This document shows, piece after piece, positions 36,201 to 49,234 of a stretch of DNA of 64,000 nucleotides. The first letter of the stretch is position 1. The number at the start of each line of letters is the position of its first letter. This stretch comes from Sternotherus odoratus (Eukaryota; Chordata; Testudines; Kinosternidae). Made by a program: the position numbers and the translations under genes. The stretch is from assembly GCA_032164245.1 (NCBI GenBank), contig JAVMKO010000001.1, positions 288,307,041 to 288,371,040 of the forward strand, in the 5' to 3' direction. The notes below the pieces were generated by a model that had not been told where the DNA came from, did not search any database, and saw only the letters and a list, made by a program, of their open reading frames with translations.

Positions 36201-38561
36201 TTAACTGGAGGATATTTAATTATGTATAAAGTTGGGAAGAATAGATTTTGAATTTAAATTTAGGGGCTACCCACCCAGGTCTCAGTCCTGAAGACTCTGG
36301 TTGAGTACCTGGGCCTGATTTTAAAGGTAGTTGTGTGCCGAACTATCATTGAAATAAATACCTTAATACCTTTAAAAATCTGTCCCAAAGTCAAGTGCCT
36401 TGATGGGCCACAGCAATCAGTATCGTTCAGGATTAAGCTCATAGGACAGAGGTTGGCACAAGGTTTAGATTGATAAATGTACGGAAATAACATATTGTTA
36501 CTGGGCCAGATCTGGAGGTCCATATTTGGTCCTTACTTGGGCAAGCTCCCATCGAAGATAATGGGATGTTGCCCGTGTAAAGACTTAACCGCTGTGGTGA
36601 GTAACCTGCAGACTGTACATCGCACATAGCCCATCATGGTAGTTAGGGTTGTCCTCTGGTGGGCCGCGAGTCAGTGTTTTCATTGGCTGTCCACAGGCAT
36701 GGCTGCCCGCAGCTCCCAGTGGCCGCGGTTCACTGTTCCCTGCCAATGGGAGTTCCGGGAAGTGGAGGCTGGGCTTTTCGCTGATTTCCTTTTTCTCCCA
36801 TTACCCATTTACAGTCTATTTTAAACACTGCTGCAAGTTTAATTGTAGCATTAGCTACCTTGGTTCTACAGTAGTCCTTTCTTTTCCTCAGGTCAGACCC
36901 TCCATTTACCTTTGTTATCCATCACGTGGGTGTCATCGTCAACACTGCCCTCTCTTCCTCTTCCTCCTGTCTCTTCTTTGTCTGTAAATCTTCATCTTCC
37001 TTCTCCACACTCACGCCCCTGCCTGTGCTCCATCTTTGCCCATCCATGCCTTTTACTTTCTCACCTCAGCTAATGAGACTCTCTCTCCTTTACCCTCCCA
37101 GAGTCCCAGCTCTCCACACTCCATCATATGCAGGTGCATCATATGCACACCACACAGAACACCACACCACACACGAAAGCACCATCACATCATTTCCTTC
37201 GTCAGTCAACTCTTCTGTACTCTGTACATTTCACTCTCCACTTTTAAACTGCTCTTCTGCTTCTAAGAACCAGCCATAGACTATCGCCAACCTGCTTCAT
37301 AGACCTTTTCTCTTTCTACTCTGTCCTTTCTACCACTGGCCTTCTCTGCTTAATGCCTTGCAGTATGGTCCCTGCTCGTGCAATCTCTCACTGTTTGGAA
37401 CAGCCTTCCTGTAGCTCTCACTCCTGCATTTCAAATTTTGACTAAGGACAAACTATATCATCTCCTTTTAGCTAGACAAAATAATTTCTTTGCCCTCTAC
37501 TGTTGGTTATTTGACTCTGTATCCCCCCCCAAAAAACAGTACCACAGGGAATTCAGAAGTGTGCTGAAAAGTAACAGTCCAAGATCAAACCTAGGTCAGG
37601 GCTGAGAACCACATCTGATTTTATCCAGAGTAGGATGTCTCTACCAGCCAGCTCTCAATGTGTGTATTTTTAATTTTTGCACAATGCTTAGCTACAACAG
37701 TAATGTGTCTTTATACATTCTTAGACACACATAGCTAAACCATAGTGTATTATCCATTGTTGTCTTTGGGATACAGTCTCTAAACAAAAATACATTTCTC
37801 CTTTTACCTTTGAAATATATATGATCTGGCCTTCAACTGAAAGTGCAAACGGAATTGAGGCAACAGGAATGTAATTACCTATGGTGGGATTGGCCAGGAC
37901 ATTGGGGTTAACAATTCCAACTCTTGTTGGCAATAGGATTGTGAGGTATTTAATGACTACAGATGGTCAGGGCCATATTACATTTCATAGGAAAGCCTGT
38001 ACCATCAGCTCATTCAGGATGGAGTCAAGGGACAAGCTGTCCCTGATGAATCATCCACACTGTTCCTTGCAGCATTTTGCAACCACAATGACTCAATACC
38101 ATGCTCTTTTTTAAATGTATGAACTCCGACATCCATGAAAGTAAGGGACTTGGATGACCCCATCATAGTGGAAGCAAGCACCTTGCAAGCTTCCCCAGCA
38201 AAGTTTTATCAGCATGTCTTCATGCAAACCTACGTCATCTGTGCTGCAGTAGTTCTAGGCCCCTTGTGAGCAGAGGGTGTTTGATGGTTTTGTGGTAGGG
38301 CTAACACTGTCCTAACTGTGCACCCACTGAAGTCACTGGTTACAACTCCAGTTGACTTGAGGGGAAGCGGAGTTAGGCCATCAGTGAATATTTTTGAAAA
38401 TCTTGTCCTTAGACAATTACTGTAATACATAGGTCTGTGTAGTACGTAGGTCTGTGTAGTCTGGGACTGATCCAAAGGAGTGTTTGGTGGGGGAGGGGCT
38501 ATAATTTGCCATATAAAACCATTTGTACCTTTCTAATTCTCTTTCATCCTCTGCCCTCTAG
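33215..38561 (+). other. TENM4: Intron 5 of window (5.3 kb)
   Basis: MITE-like fragments occur at about 34570-34660, 36296-36400 (arms tttaaaggta / tacctttaaa) and 36636-36770. A pyrimidine-rich stretch at 36880-37600 contains a short frame resembling the end of LINE ORF2 (TVWNSLPVAL), too weak to call. 35450-36200 looks unique. No gene was seen. Confidence 0.6.
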
Positions 38562-38858
38562 GTTCACAACAGAAACCTGCTGTCCCTTGACTTTGATCGT
38601 GTGACAAGAACCGAAAAGATCTATGATGACCATCGCAAATTCACTCTACGGATCCTGTATGACCAAGCAGGCAGACCTACCCTCTGGTCTCCTAGCAGCA
38701 GGTTGAATGGAGTTAATGTGACTTATTCCCCAGGGGGACACATTGCAGGGATCCAGAGGGGAACTATGTCAGAAAGGATGGAATACGATCAGGCTGGCAG
38801 AATTATATCCAGGATCTTTGCTGACGGAAAGTCGTGGAGCTACACTTACTTAGAGAAG
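38562..38858 (+). CDS. TENM4: TENM4 coding exon 6 of window: YD shell
   Basis: The acceptor is tctgccctctag and the donor is GAGAAG|gtatgt. The exon has exactly 99 codons (residues 559-657), phase 0 at both ends. It starts [20 protein letters not shown] and includes [33 protein letters not shown] and [17 protein letters not shown]: three consecutive YD-like repeats with an NVT sequon. Because both ends are phase 0 its removal would keep the frame, but a shell blade would be lost. A 589-bp intron, the shortest in the window, separates it from exon 7. Confidence 0.96.
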
Positions 38859-39447
38859 GTATGTGTCCTCTTGCCGCTTACTGATGGCTGCTCATTGTGT
38901 TTGCTCACTCAGGGCTAGATTCTCAGCTGGTGTAAATTAACTTCACTCCTTTGACTTCAGTGGTGTGACACTGATTTACATCAATGGAGGATCTGACCCT
39001 TAGAGTCTAATACACAGACATCTATGCAATCTACCTATTTTAAGGTGCATATAAGTGTAGAAGCTAAGCTCAGACGACAACTAAAGTTAGCACTGATCAT
39101 CGCCCAAAGAACAATATTCCATCACCACCCCCAGGTGCTAGGTATTGTACAGACACCAAATAAGGTAGAAATCCCATCATGAAGAGCTGACGCTGAACAG
39201 TATAAAACAGGGACAGAGGGGAGAGGAAAGGAGAGGATCAACCAAGTGAAGTGGCCAGATGGCAATTGGCCACATATTTGTTCCTCTGTGAGGTCTTCAG
39301 GTCACTTAAATTATGCTGGTCACATATGCACTATGAGGTAGAGGCTAGACATCCCATGTCCTAAAATATTTTCCTCTCTGAAAAATTCAGAATGATCATG
39401 CCTTAAAATTAAGAAAATAATTCATTCATTTTGCTCTCCAATTCTAG
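38859..39447 (+). other. TENM4: Intron 6 of window (589 bp)
   Basis: This is the shortest intron. It carries a palindromic repeat at 38912-39001 and SINE-tail-like sequence near 39100-39200. Confidence 0.75.
38912..39001. repeat. Palindromic repeat (CTAGATTCTCAGCTGGTGTAAAT arms)
   Basis: The left arm gctagattctcagctggtgt and the right arm ttacatcaatggaggatctg meet around a ttgacttcagtgg centre. It is one of a class of short, self-complementary sauropsid repeats; similar pieces lie near 11635 and 27000. Confidence 0.5.
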
Positions 39448-41062
39448 TCCATGGTGCTGCTCCTCCACAGCCAGAGACAGTACATCTTTGAGTTTGATAA
39501 GAATGATCGATTGTCATCCGTCACCATGCCCAATGTCGCCCGGCAGACCTTAGAAACCATCCGATCTGTCGGATACTACAGGAACATCTACCAGCCTCCA
39601 GAGGGTAATGCCTCAGTCATTCAGGATTTCACCGAGGAAGGGCAGCTCCTTCACACCTTCTACTTGGGGACAGGGAGGCGTGTCATATACAAGTATGGCA
39701 AGCTGTCCAAGCTAGCCGAAATGCTCTATGACACTACTAAGATTGGCTTCACCTACGATGAAACTGCTGGCATGTTGAAGACCATAAACCTGCAGAATGA
39801 AGGGTTCACCTGTACTATCAGATATAGGCAAATAGGCCCACTCATCGACCGCCAGATTTTCCGCTTCACCGAGGAAGGCATGGTGAATGCACGCTTTGAC
39901 TACAATTATGATAACAGCTTCAGGGTGACCAGTATGCAAGCAGTGATCAATGAGACACCGTTACCCATTGATCTCTATAGATATGATGATGTGTCAGGCA
40001 AAACAGAGCAGTTTGGTAAATTTGGGGTCATCTACTATGACATCAATCAGATTATCACCACCGCTGTCATGACTCACACTAAGCACTTCGACGCCTATGG
40101 CAGGATGAAGGAGGTCCAGTATGAAATATTCAGGTCACTCATGTACTGGATGACTGTGCAGTACGACAACATGGGGAGAGTAGTGAAGAAGGAGCTGAAG
40201 GTCGGACCGTATGCAAACACAACGAGGTACTCTTATGAGTACGATGCTGATGGCCAATTGCAGACAGTGTCTATCAATGACAAACCACTCTGGCGTTACA
40301 GTTATGACCTTAATGGAAACCTCCATTTGTTGAGTCCTGGGAACAGTGCCCGTCTTACCCCACTAAGGTATGACCTCAGGGACAGGATTACGAGATTGGG
40401 GGATGTGCAGTACAAAATGGATGAAGATGGCTTCCTGCGACAAAGGGGGAATGACATTTTTGAGTACAACTCAGCAGGCCTGCTCATCAAAGCGTACAAT
40501 AAAGCGAACGGGTGGAGTGTGAAATATCGCTATGATGGCCTTGGAAGAAGAGTTTCTAGCAAAACTGCCCATGGCCACCATTTACAGTTCTTCTATGCAG
40601 ACCTGACCAACCCCACCAAGGTAACCCATTTGTACAACCATTCAAGTTCCGAGATCACCTCCCTCTACTATGATCTCCAAGGTCACCTCTTTGCAATGGA
40701 GCTCAGCAGCGGAGATGAGTTCTACATAGCCTGTGATAACATCGGGACCCCTTTGGCAGTCTTCAGTGGGACGGGCTTAATGATCAAGCAGATCCTGTAC
40801 ACAGCATATGGGGAGATCTACATGGACACCAATCCCAATTTCCAGGTCATCATCGGATACCATGGAGGTCTATACGACCCCCTCACTAAGCTCATCCACA
40901 TGGGGCGGCGAGACTATGATGTGTTAGCTGGGCGGTGGACAAGCCCAGACCACGATATATGGAAACGCCTGAGCAACAACAACATAATGCCTTTCAACCT
41001 TTATATGTTCAAAAACAACAACCCTATTAGCAACGCTCAGGATATCAAATGTTACATGACAG
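39448..41062 (+). CDS. TENM4: TENM4 coding exon 7 of window: YD shell and RHS-associated core
   Basis: This is the largest exon here (1,615 bp), with acceptor ctccaattctag and donor ACAG|gtaagg. Residues 658-1195 begin [20 protein letters not shown] and contain many YD repeats, for example [35 protein letters not shown] and [11 protein letters not shown]. It closes with the RHS-associated core from about residue 1129 ([19 protein letters not shown], then AGRWTSPD), the segment that in bacterial Rhs/TcC proteins precedes the toxin release point. Sequons NAS, NET, NTT and NHS are visible. The frame stays open into the intron to 41190, but homology stops at the splice site. Bases 41062 and 46908 together make the aspartate of the DVNSW junction. 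Confidence 0.98.
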
Positions 41063-42023
41063 GTAAGGCTTCTCTCGGTTTGTTTTTAATTAATGGATAC
41101 ACAAGTTGGTTTTTGCTCAGGTGGTGGATAGTTTTTTTCTCCTTCAATGATCCAGCCATTGTAGGGTCTTCCAGCCCAGACAGGGATTGAATTTCTCTTT
41201 AAAAAGAAAAAGAAAACACAATAGAGTCTTCCGGACTAAAACTCTCCTGAATGTCTAATGTATACCAACAAACAGAATTTTAAAAAGCAGAAACCCACAC
41301 CAAACTTTTCCGTTCTTCTTTGTACATAAATAAACAAAAGAGGGCACAAGCCCAATATATTTTTCCTTTGCAGGTCACCTTTAACCCTTCCACAGCTGGA
41401 TCGCTGACCGCATACACAGTACTCATGAAAAATTTAAGCCAAGAACTGAACATCTACCCAACAGGTTTTCTTTTTTTCTTCCTTCCTGCTCTCTTTATTT
41501 TTTCCTTTATTTTGTTTCCGATTGTTCATTTCCTCAAACAAGGCCAGCTTAATTTCTGATGAACATCTCAATAACCCCCCTCATTTGTATATGGATAACT
41601 TTGTTTACACAGTTTTACAGCAGAGACTTGCTTGCAGTTATAAGCTGCAGATAAGCTTGTCTCAGCAAAATGGCAGCAGCAACCTAAACCTTTTATCTTA
41701 GCAAGGCATTATAGAGCCCCTTAAAATAGCAACACAGTTAAAAGTTAATCCACCCCACAGAGTGAACAATTTTCTGTTAAAAGCCAGTAAAAACAAGTAC
41801 TGTGTATTTTAAATTGAATACTTAAATATGGAAAGATTAGAGACTTTCTTAATGTCAATAAGCAGAACAGATCGACTAAGCAGGTGTTTAAAAGTGAGAA
41901 GAATGGCTCCCCAAAGTGAATCTATTTCATCAGAAAATATTCTAGGAAACCTGAATCACTTGGAGCTAATGATTATGTGATTTCATCAGATGGAATTAAT
42001 GAACGTACTTCTCTAATATATAT

Positions 42024-42140
<117 letters not shown>

Positions 42141-42669
42141 GCCATTCCAAATGAGCACAGACAAATCCTTTTCAACAATCACACTGTTGTGTATTCTGCA
42201 AGTGCCACATATTTGAAACAGGAAAGCTGTTTTAGAGGGTTTTAAAATACTGTATCGGGACTCTTTTCTGTATCCTCTTGTCTGTAAAAAAAAAAAAAAA
42301 AGGTGACTCAGTTACCCTGCGTCAACAGTATAAAACTCTGTGGGAGAGGCAAATTATAATTAATTTTTAAAACCTCTACAAAGACCTACATCTGCTTTTC
42401 CATATACAGTAACAGTACTGGCTACCCCAGCATTCAAAAATCAGGACTCCAACCCCCTAAAACCATCAGCTGATTTCAAATAATGAGATTTTAAAAATAG
42501 AAAATTCTGGTTTCTTTTTTAGAGCCTTTAGAATACACGTCTCCAAGCTTTTCCCCACCACCGTGAGCGCTAGAAGCTTATGGTTGCTGTTTTTAAATGA
42601 AAGCTGAGATTGTCAAGAGCTATGCCGGTGGGGGTTTTAACAGTGCCGGACAGGTCAGAGGGTAGGGAT

Positions 42670-43431
42670 AGGTGGCCAGGTGACTGTTTTCTACCAGAAT
42701 GCCCAGTCAAAAAGGAACTCTGGTGGCTCAGGTTGGCACTGCCATCCGGGCCGTTAAATGTCCAGTCAGCAGCGCAGCAGGGGCCCAAGGCTAAGGCAGG
42801 CTCCCTGCCTGCCCTAGCTCTGCACAGCTCCGGAAAGTGGCCGTCAGGTTCCTGCAGCCCCTAGATACGTGGGAAACCAAGGGGGCTCCACACACTGCTC
42901 CCGTCCTGAGGATCGGCTCTGCAGCTGCCACTGGCCGAGAACTAGGACCAATGGTTGCTGCAGGGCCGGTGCCTGCGTGCACAGGTAGCTCATGGAGCCT
43001 CCCTGGCTGCCCACATGACTAGGTGGTGCTGGGGCCTAGCCCCTTCCTGCATCCCAAACCCCTCATCCCCATCCCCACTTCAGAGCCCACCACCCCTAGC
43101 CAGCGCCTGCACCCACCACAGCATCCCAACCCCCTGCCCCAGCCTGGAACCCGCATCCTTCATCCCAAACCCCTCATCCCCCATCCCCACCTCAGAGCCC
43201 ACCACCCCCAGCCAGAGCCCTCTCCCCCTCCCGCACCCCAACTCTCTGCACCAGCCCAGTGAAAGTGAATGAGGGTGGAGGACAGCGAGCGACGGAGGGA
43301 GCGGGGATGGAGGAAGCGGGACAGGGCCTCGGAGATGGGGTGGGACAGGGGTGGTGCCTTGGGGAAGAGGTGGAGCACAGGGCAGGGCAGGGGTGTTTGG
43401 TTTTGTACAATTTTGAAAGTTGGCAACCCTG
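42670..43431. mobile_element. Non-autonomous hAT-type element with 8-bp TSD
   Basis: The right end gttggcaaccctg stops at 43431 and is followed by GGTAGGGA (43432-43439), identical to 42662-42669 before the left end taggtggccagg. The terminal repeats are imperfect, so the left boundary rests mainly on the TSD. Two near-identical 55-bp C-rich blocks lie inside at 43050 and 43161. Confidence 0.65.
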
Positions 43432-45652
43432 GGTAGGGAGCTGACCGGGAAAAAAAGCAGCCCGTTGCCCCTCCAGAGTGGGGTGCTGAATAATAGTCCA
43501 GCGACCTATCCTCAGAAAAAAGTTAAGTCATGCAAACACAACCAGGGAGCCGCCACACAAACAGCATGATAGACAGGGATGGCAGAGCCTTGTCAGACAT
43601 CTCCGAAAGGATTCAGACTATTAGTGGTCCAATCCTGCACATCCGTCTGCGTACAGAGCTCTCATTGACATTCACACATCTCAAATGATGGGGATTCCTT
43701 GGCTGTTGCGCTCACACCTGCCAAGACAATGTTTGGAGAGGTGGGCAGCGTCCTTCCTCATCCCCTGGCATGCTCTGGCTCACTTTGGCCATGCAGGTAC
43801 ACGCACACAGACCAACGATACAAGCCTCAGGCTGTGTCTACCCTTAAATGCTACAGCTGCGCTGCTGTAGTACCTCAGTGTAGACACCCACTACAGGGAT
43901 GGGAGGGATTCCCCCCATCGCTGTAGTTAATTCATCTGCCTGGAAGGCAGTAGCTAGCTGTAATGCTGTCTATACTGGAGGATCGGGCAGTAGAGCTGCA
44001 TCTCTCAGGGTTATGGATTTCTGGCATCCCAGAGAGACGTAGCTATGCCCATGAACATTTTCAGAGTCGACCAGCCTCAGTCTCCCAGTAAACGATTTCC
44101 AAGTGTGTGTGTAGGAATTGGGACCGTGCGGCAGGCAGAGTGGGCGGAGCAGAGAGGTTCTGAGAGGCCCATTGTTCAACGTGAATATTTTAGCAGTCGC
44201 ACACTTCGTGATGCAGAGCTTTGCTGCCAACATCGGGAAGCCTGATGGATTGAACTGACATTTTCATTACACGTGTCTGCATTAAGCAGTCTCTTTCAGT
44301 GCCCTCAAATGAATGTACTGTGAAATGTGTTGGCAGGGCTACTGTAGCTGAAAAAAATTGTGATGCAAAATGTACTTTTCTTTCAAAAAGAAAAAATGGT
44401 GTCATTGCCCTTGGCAAATGAATATTGCTCCCCATTCTCTTAACCTCTCCTTCCACCTACTTTTTTTCCTGTTCCTTCCAACCTCCCCTCTCTTCCATCT
44501 CCCCCTGCCCCAGAAGAGCAAATCCTGTTTACAGATCATTTCAAAGTCAGATTTGTGAGAAGCCACCAACAAAGGCTGGTTTGAATCTTTTCGGACATTA
44601 CACATTTTCCTGGTGTCCAGCATCCCCCTCTGTGCCCCTTTTGACACTGTTTTGAACATGTTTGGTGAATAACTTTTGCCCTATATAGATTTACTTTGTT
44701 TTCCTGGCTCCCTGGTCCAAAATATGTGTCTCAAAGCTGTCAATTTCACATGAGGAGGATTGGAAAATGGGATGCCTCATTACCAAACAAAAAAATAATC
44801 AAACAAAGCTTTATTCCCCTCCCCCCAAGCACAGCACACCCCTTCCTTCCGAAGACACTTCAAAAACAATTTGTGTGGTGAGAGAATAAAAGTGTTTTTA
44901 TTACAGAAATCCCCCTCTTTCCACACAGATTGACGCAAGGGCTTTCTGGACCCAAGCCCAAACTCAACGTTTTGGTTTGCAAGAAAACAAGCAATAGACA
45001 GTGTTTTTGTCTGGCTTCTGATTTGCCAATCATCTGGAAGCACATTGCTTGTCATTTGCATCCCTCATGCTTTTCCAACGGTCTCTTCAGAGACACGCAT
45101 TTAAACTCATGCGGGGAAAAAGCCATGTTTTTTAAACAGATTCCCTCACCCAGAATATCCCACTAGTGTCAACTCAATTTGATGAAATGAAAAGCAAACC
45201 TCTTGTTGATACACTGGAGCATGAAACAAATGAATCACCAACACAATGCTAATTACAAAAGGGAAGTCCTAAACCCCTTGGGAGTTGATAGTTAGTTAAC
45301 CTTTGACCCTCATCCCCTCAGCTTTTCCCAGCAAAGGATGGTATTCAAAGGCAGGATAAATGATGGGTAGGTTATTGGTGATTATAGTAGTGTCCATTTT
45401 TTCTTCCTTCCTTCTGGAGTCGACGGCGATAAGTGAGGTTAGAATCATCATAGCTAGATAGGGAAGTCTTGTATATGCTGCTCCCAGGCAGATCCAGGAG
45501 CTAGCCAAGTGAGTTATTATTTTCTCCAGCTAGCTACTCACTCAGCTGTCTTTCTTGTTAGCCTTGGAATTGAAGACGACGTTAGAGACTGAAAAGACTT
45601 ACCAGGGTATCGAGTCCCTCTTCCTGCCCAAGCAAGAATGTTCCCTGTGGCT

Positions 45653-45959
45653 CAGGGGTAGGCAACCTGTGACACAGGTGCCGAAGGTGGCACGCAAGCT
45701 GATTTTCAGTGGCACTCATACTCCCCGGGTCAAGGCCGCCGGTCTGAGGGGCTCTGTATTTCAATTTAATTTTAAATGAACCTTCCTAAACATTTTAAAA
45801 ACCTTATTTACTTTATATACAACAGTTTAGTTCTATTTTAAAGACTTACAGAAAGAGACCTTCTAAAAACGTTAATGTATTATCGGCACGCGAAACCTTA
45901 AATTTGAGTGAATAAATGAAGTCTCGGCACAACACTTGTGAAACACTTGCCAACCCCTG
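45653..45959. mobile_element. Non-autonomous hAT element with perfect TSD
   Basis: The left end CAGGGGTAGGCAAC and right end cttgccaacccctg are inverted repeats. The flanking CTGTGGCT is identical at 45645-45652 and 45960-45967. The AT-rich interior has no transposase frame. Confidence 0.93.
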
Positions 45960-46754
45960 CTGTGGCTCATCTAGTAGCATTTTCTCCAGTATAATTTTCA
46001 GCTTCCCAAGCAATGGCCCTGCTATCACTTCCCTTCCGGTTTCAACATTCCCCCTCTATCATAGTACAGAATAAAGTGTACTCCACTGAGTTTGCCCATC
46101 ATATCCACGGAGCTGCTCACGCTGTAAGGGCAGATCAGTTTGACTGTGGCAGACCCAATGTTTGTAAATCAAAAGATCATGTGGAGGCTGTTCTTAAACA
46201 ATCCTGGGGAAAAATGTAACCTCCCCGTGCTAAATTCAAAGTGTGGCGTTTACTTACAAAAGCAGTGGATACGTCTTTAAGAGTTATATCACGGGCCCCT
46301 GTTCTGCTCCTGCCACAAGTGCCCAGTACATCTGCCCTGCTACTCCCTACCTGCATGTGCCGGCTGATGAGCACCTCAATTTATCCCATAGTCTGTAAAC
46401 CCCTTGGGATGCTTCAGGCTGACAAACATTAAAGCTGAGATTTTTCAAAGCCGCCTAGCGACTCTGAATCCTTAGGCAGGTTTGAACAGCTCGACCTTTG
46501 TTGTTATATTTTTGTTCCTGGGCTTTTTGCTCTGCATAGCACCATTCTTGTGCATGGTGCCTTACAAACTCTTAAGAAGCTCTGGAGCCAGAAAGATTGA
46601 CATTTTTAACAAAATGTGTATTTCCACTGTGTGGAAAAGTGGAGAACTTGGACTGGATGCTCTTTGGTTTTGTGGCAATTTCCTTCATCCTCCATCCTTT
46701 TGGAATGTGATACTTTAAATAATCATTTCTAATGGAGTTATTCATATGCACGAC

Positions 46755-46880
46755 ATGTAGTAAGTGGGGCCAGGGCTGTCATCTTGTCCCGGGTTTGTAC
46801 AGCGCCTTGCACAATGGGGTCCTGGTCAGTGGCTAGGACTTTTAGGCTCTTCTGCAATACAAATAACAATAAGTGGTAAT
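46755..46880 (+). repeat. SINE/LINE-derived 3' tail
   Basis: The segment reads 'gggtttgtacagcgccttgc', 'acaatggggtcctggtcagt' and ends caatacaaataacaataa, the tail common to several sauropsid SINEs. It lies just upstream of exon 8 (46908). Confidence 0.6.
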
Positions 46881-46907
46881 CCTACATATGCTTCTCTCAC
46901 ATCCCAG

Positions 46908-47050
46908 ATGTCAACAGCTGGCTGCTTACCTTTGGTTTCCAACTACACAATGTCATCCCTGGATATCCCAAGCCAGATACGGATGCAATGGAGCCATCAT
47001 ATGAGCTTATCCACACGCAGCTGAAAACCCAAGAGTGGGACAATAGCAAG
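46908..47050 (+). CDS. TENM4: TENM4 coding exon 8 of window: end of shell and internal linker
   Basis: The acceptor is ttctctcacatcccag and the donor is AGCAAG|gtgagc. Two bases finish the split aspartate; residues 1197-1243 read [20 protein letters not shown] onward to KTQEWDNSK, ending in phase 0. In solved teneurin structures the chain after the RHS core passes out through the YD barrel towards the outer ABD/Tox-GHH lobe; this exon probably encodes the start of that passage (inference from position). It is the last exon shared if the candidate alternative end at 59231 is used. Confidence 0.96.
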
Positions 47051-47379
47051 GTGAGCACGTGACACGTAGTCTGTCTATTTTAGGCACTGGCATGGCACTT
47101 GTCATCACGGGATCCAGGTGCAGTATTCACTGTAGAAATTAAAATCAGTCTGCTATTGCAGATGCTCTGGGAACCTGAGTGAAAGTCAGCCTGCGAGTAG
47201 CTGCTGTCCCTCCCCACTTTAGTAATGAAATGTGACTAAATAATCCCATCTGAAGTTCTTTGGCACCCGTGGGGCCTTTCTGTGATACTTGCTGGTGATT
47301 GCTGAACAAAACTAGCCTGTACTGGTTTTCTTTCTTAATAAATGCAGTGTTACCAGAGATCACATGCTTGTTCCCTAAA

Positions 47380-47640
47380 CCAAGGAATCAGAGCTGATAG
47401 AAAACACCTGTTGGATCGTCCACCCATGCCCCAAGACAGAATTGTTTTCTACAATATATTTTCTAGTGCTTTGTCCAGTTTGGTCTTAAAAGCTAAAGAA
47501 CGCCCGTTACGTCCCTTAGGAGACAAGCCCACAGTGTAAAAGCTTTCTCCAGAAGACAGCTGTTCCTGACAGCTTAAATTTTCATTGGCTTGATTTTTGT
47601 CCCAAATCACTGTGCACTAATTCAGGCCTAAATCAGGAAT
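47380..47640 (-). repeat. CR1-like LINE fragment, antisense
   Basis: The pattern 'tggatcgtccacccatgccc', 'ctagtgctttgtccagtttg' and 'aagctttctccagaagacag' is the reverse of the 3' region of sauropsid CR1 elements. Confidence 0.6.
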
Positions 47641-47849
47641 GCTTGTAGTTCATTTTTGGCGGCCGATACTGCATGCACAACATGGGATTCACACCTTGAA
47701 AACAAAATCACTTAAAACCCAAGCGTCTGCTCCTCTCTTCCCACTAGGATTAGCACAGCACAAACTCAGAGACAGCACTATCCTCTGGATAGGACAAGTC
47801 TCCTGCAAGTTCGACTGGTTAAACTATGCAATAGCCTTCTGAGGTGTGT

Positions 47850-47960
47850 GGTGGAAGTCCCATCACTGGGGTCACTTAAAACAAGTCTGGACAAGGCATG
47901 TGAAAATACACTGTTGCAGACAACTCTGCATTAGCTCCAATGGTATCAACTAGATTGTGT
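47850..47960 (+). repeat. CR1-like LINE fragment, sense
   Basis: The words 'ggtggaagtcccatcactgg', 'aaaacaagtctggacaaggc' and 'gaaaatacactgttgcagac' follow CR1 3' consensus order. It is opposite in orientation to the fragment at 47380. Confidence 0.55.
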
Positions 47961-49234
47961 AACAGATCTTCCCCTTCTCTAACTCCTTGGATCCCAGATC
48001 TCAGTGGGCCAGATATTTCCCTGAGTTACACCATGTAAATTGTGAGTTACTCCACACCGCCAGTGTAGTGATTTCTGAATCACATCACTGTAATGGCCCA
48101 ACAGATCAGAATCAGTTCCCTTATCCAAGAAGCGCAAATAAGAGGAGGAGAAGAACCAGGCAAGTAACCCTCCATGGACACTGCATTTTATCTTTGGAGC
48201 ACATAACAGGACCCCAGATTCTCCTTCCATACTGTCGGGCTGTACTTGCCTTGCAGGGATGGGAGGTTGGAGACCTAATGCTGAGTTTGAGCATCCCCCA
48301 ACTCGGAAATAGCCAGCATGCCACAAACCTTGCACATGGTTCAGCTTAGCTTAGTTATCCCCCTGCAGCTCCAGAGTGACATTTAAAATCCAATATTCTC
48401 TTGTGCTGCACTTTCTGCCTGTGATTGTGAGGCTGTCACTAAATTGTTTGTTGAACAAGTTCAATGTTATTGGCCAGCAGGGGATGCTTCGTGACCTCTG
48501 GCATATTGCAGAGCTGCAGCACCTGAATCCAATTTTGCTTCTTTTTCCCTTTCGTCTTGTTGAATTACCGAGTAATTGCGGGCGCTGGTACAGCTCTGTC
48601 TGCGGGGGAGGGGGGGCTGGAACCAGTCATCATTCCATTAACTATACTGTTCTGAGTCTCATGAGCATTGGGGCTCTGATACCTGGGGCTCGTTGTCTGC
48701 AGCTCTGGCTGCAGCGGAGAGTAGCCCAGCGCAGCTATTGGTTTTCCTCAGCACACTCTAGGAGGCAGAGGCTACTCTGTATTGTTTTGGCTGTAGAATG
48801 AAATAGGCTGGTGTGTATTGTAAAGTAACTTCCCCCGGGGAGGGTCCTCCACACACCTACGAGGCTTCCCTCTTCCTGCCTGACAAATCGGATCGATCAG
48901 GAATGCATTCTGCCCATCCTGTCAGCTTTAAAATGGGGCCAACCCTTCCCCCCTCCCCCCCCCCAAGAACCACCATATTTTTCTCTGTGAGGGTTAAAAG
49001 TGGAAATGGCCTCATAGTTCATACACAGGGCTGGGATTTCGGAGCTCTGGGTTCTGTGCAGGGTCATGGGGGTGGAGTGGGGGGGATCCTCTCCCCAGTG
49101 CCCAGGATGGAGGCCGGGAGTGTCTTTAGGGTGGTGTTGCAGTGCTCTCAGATCCCACAGCGCCAACTGAAGCCCCTGTGGCTCTAACACTTCTGCCTAG
49201 AGGAGATGTGGAAGGACCAGTGGATTGATATAGT

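Noticed and set aside
36880..37620. A processed pseudogene or LINE ORF
   Set aside because: Only a short WNSLPVAL-like match is visible; too weak to classify.
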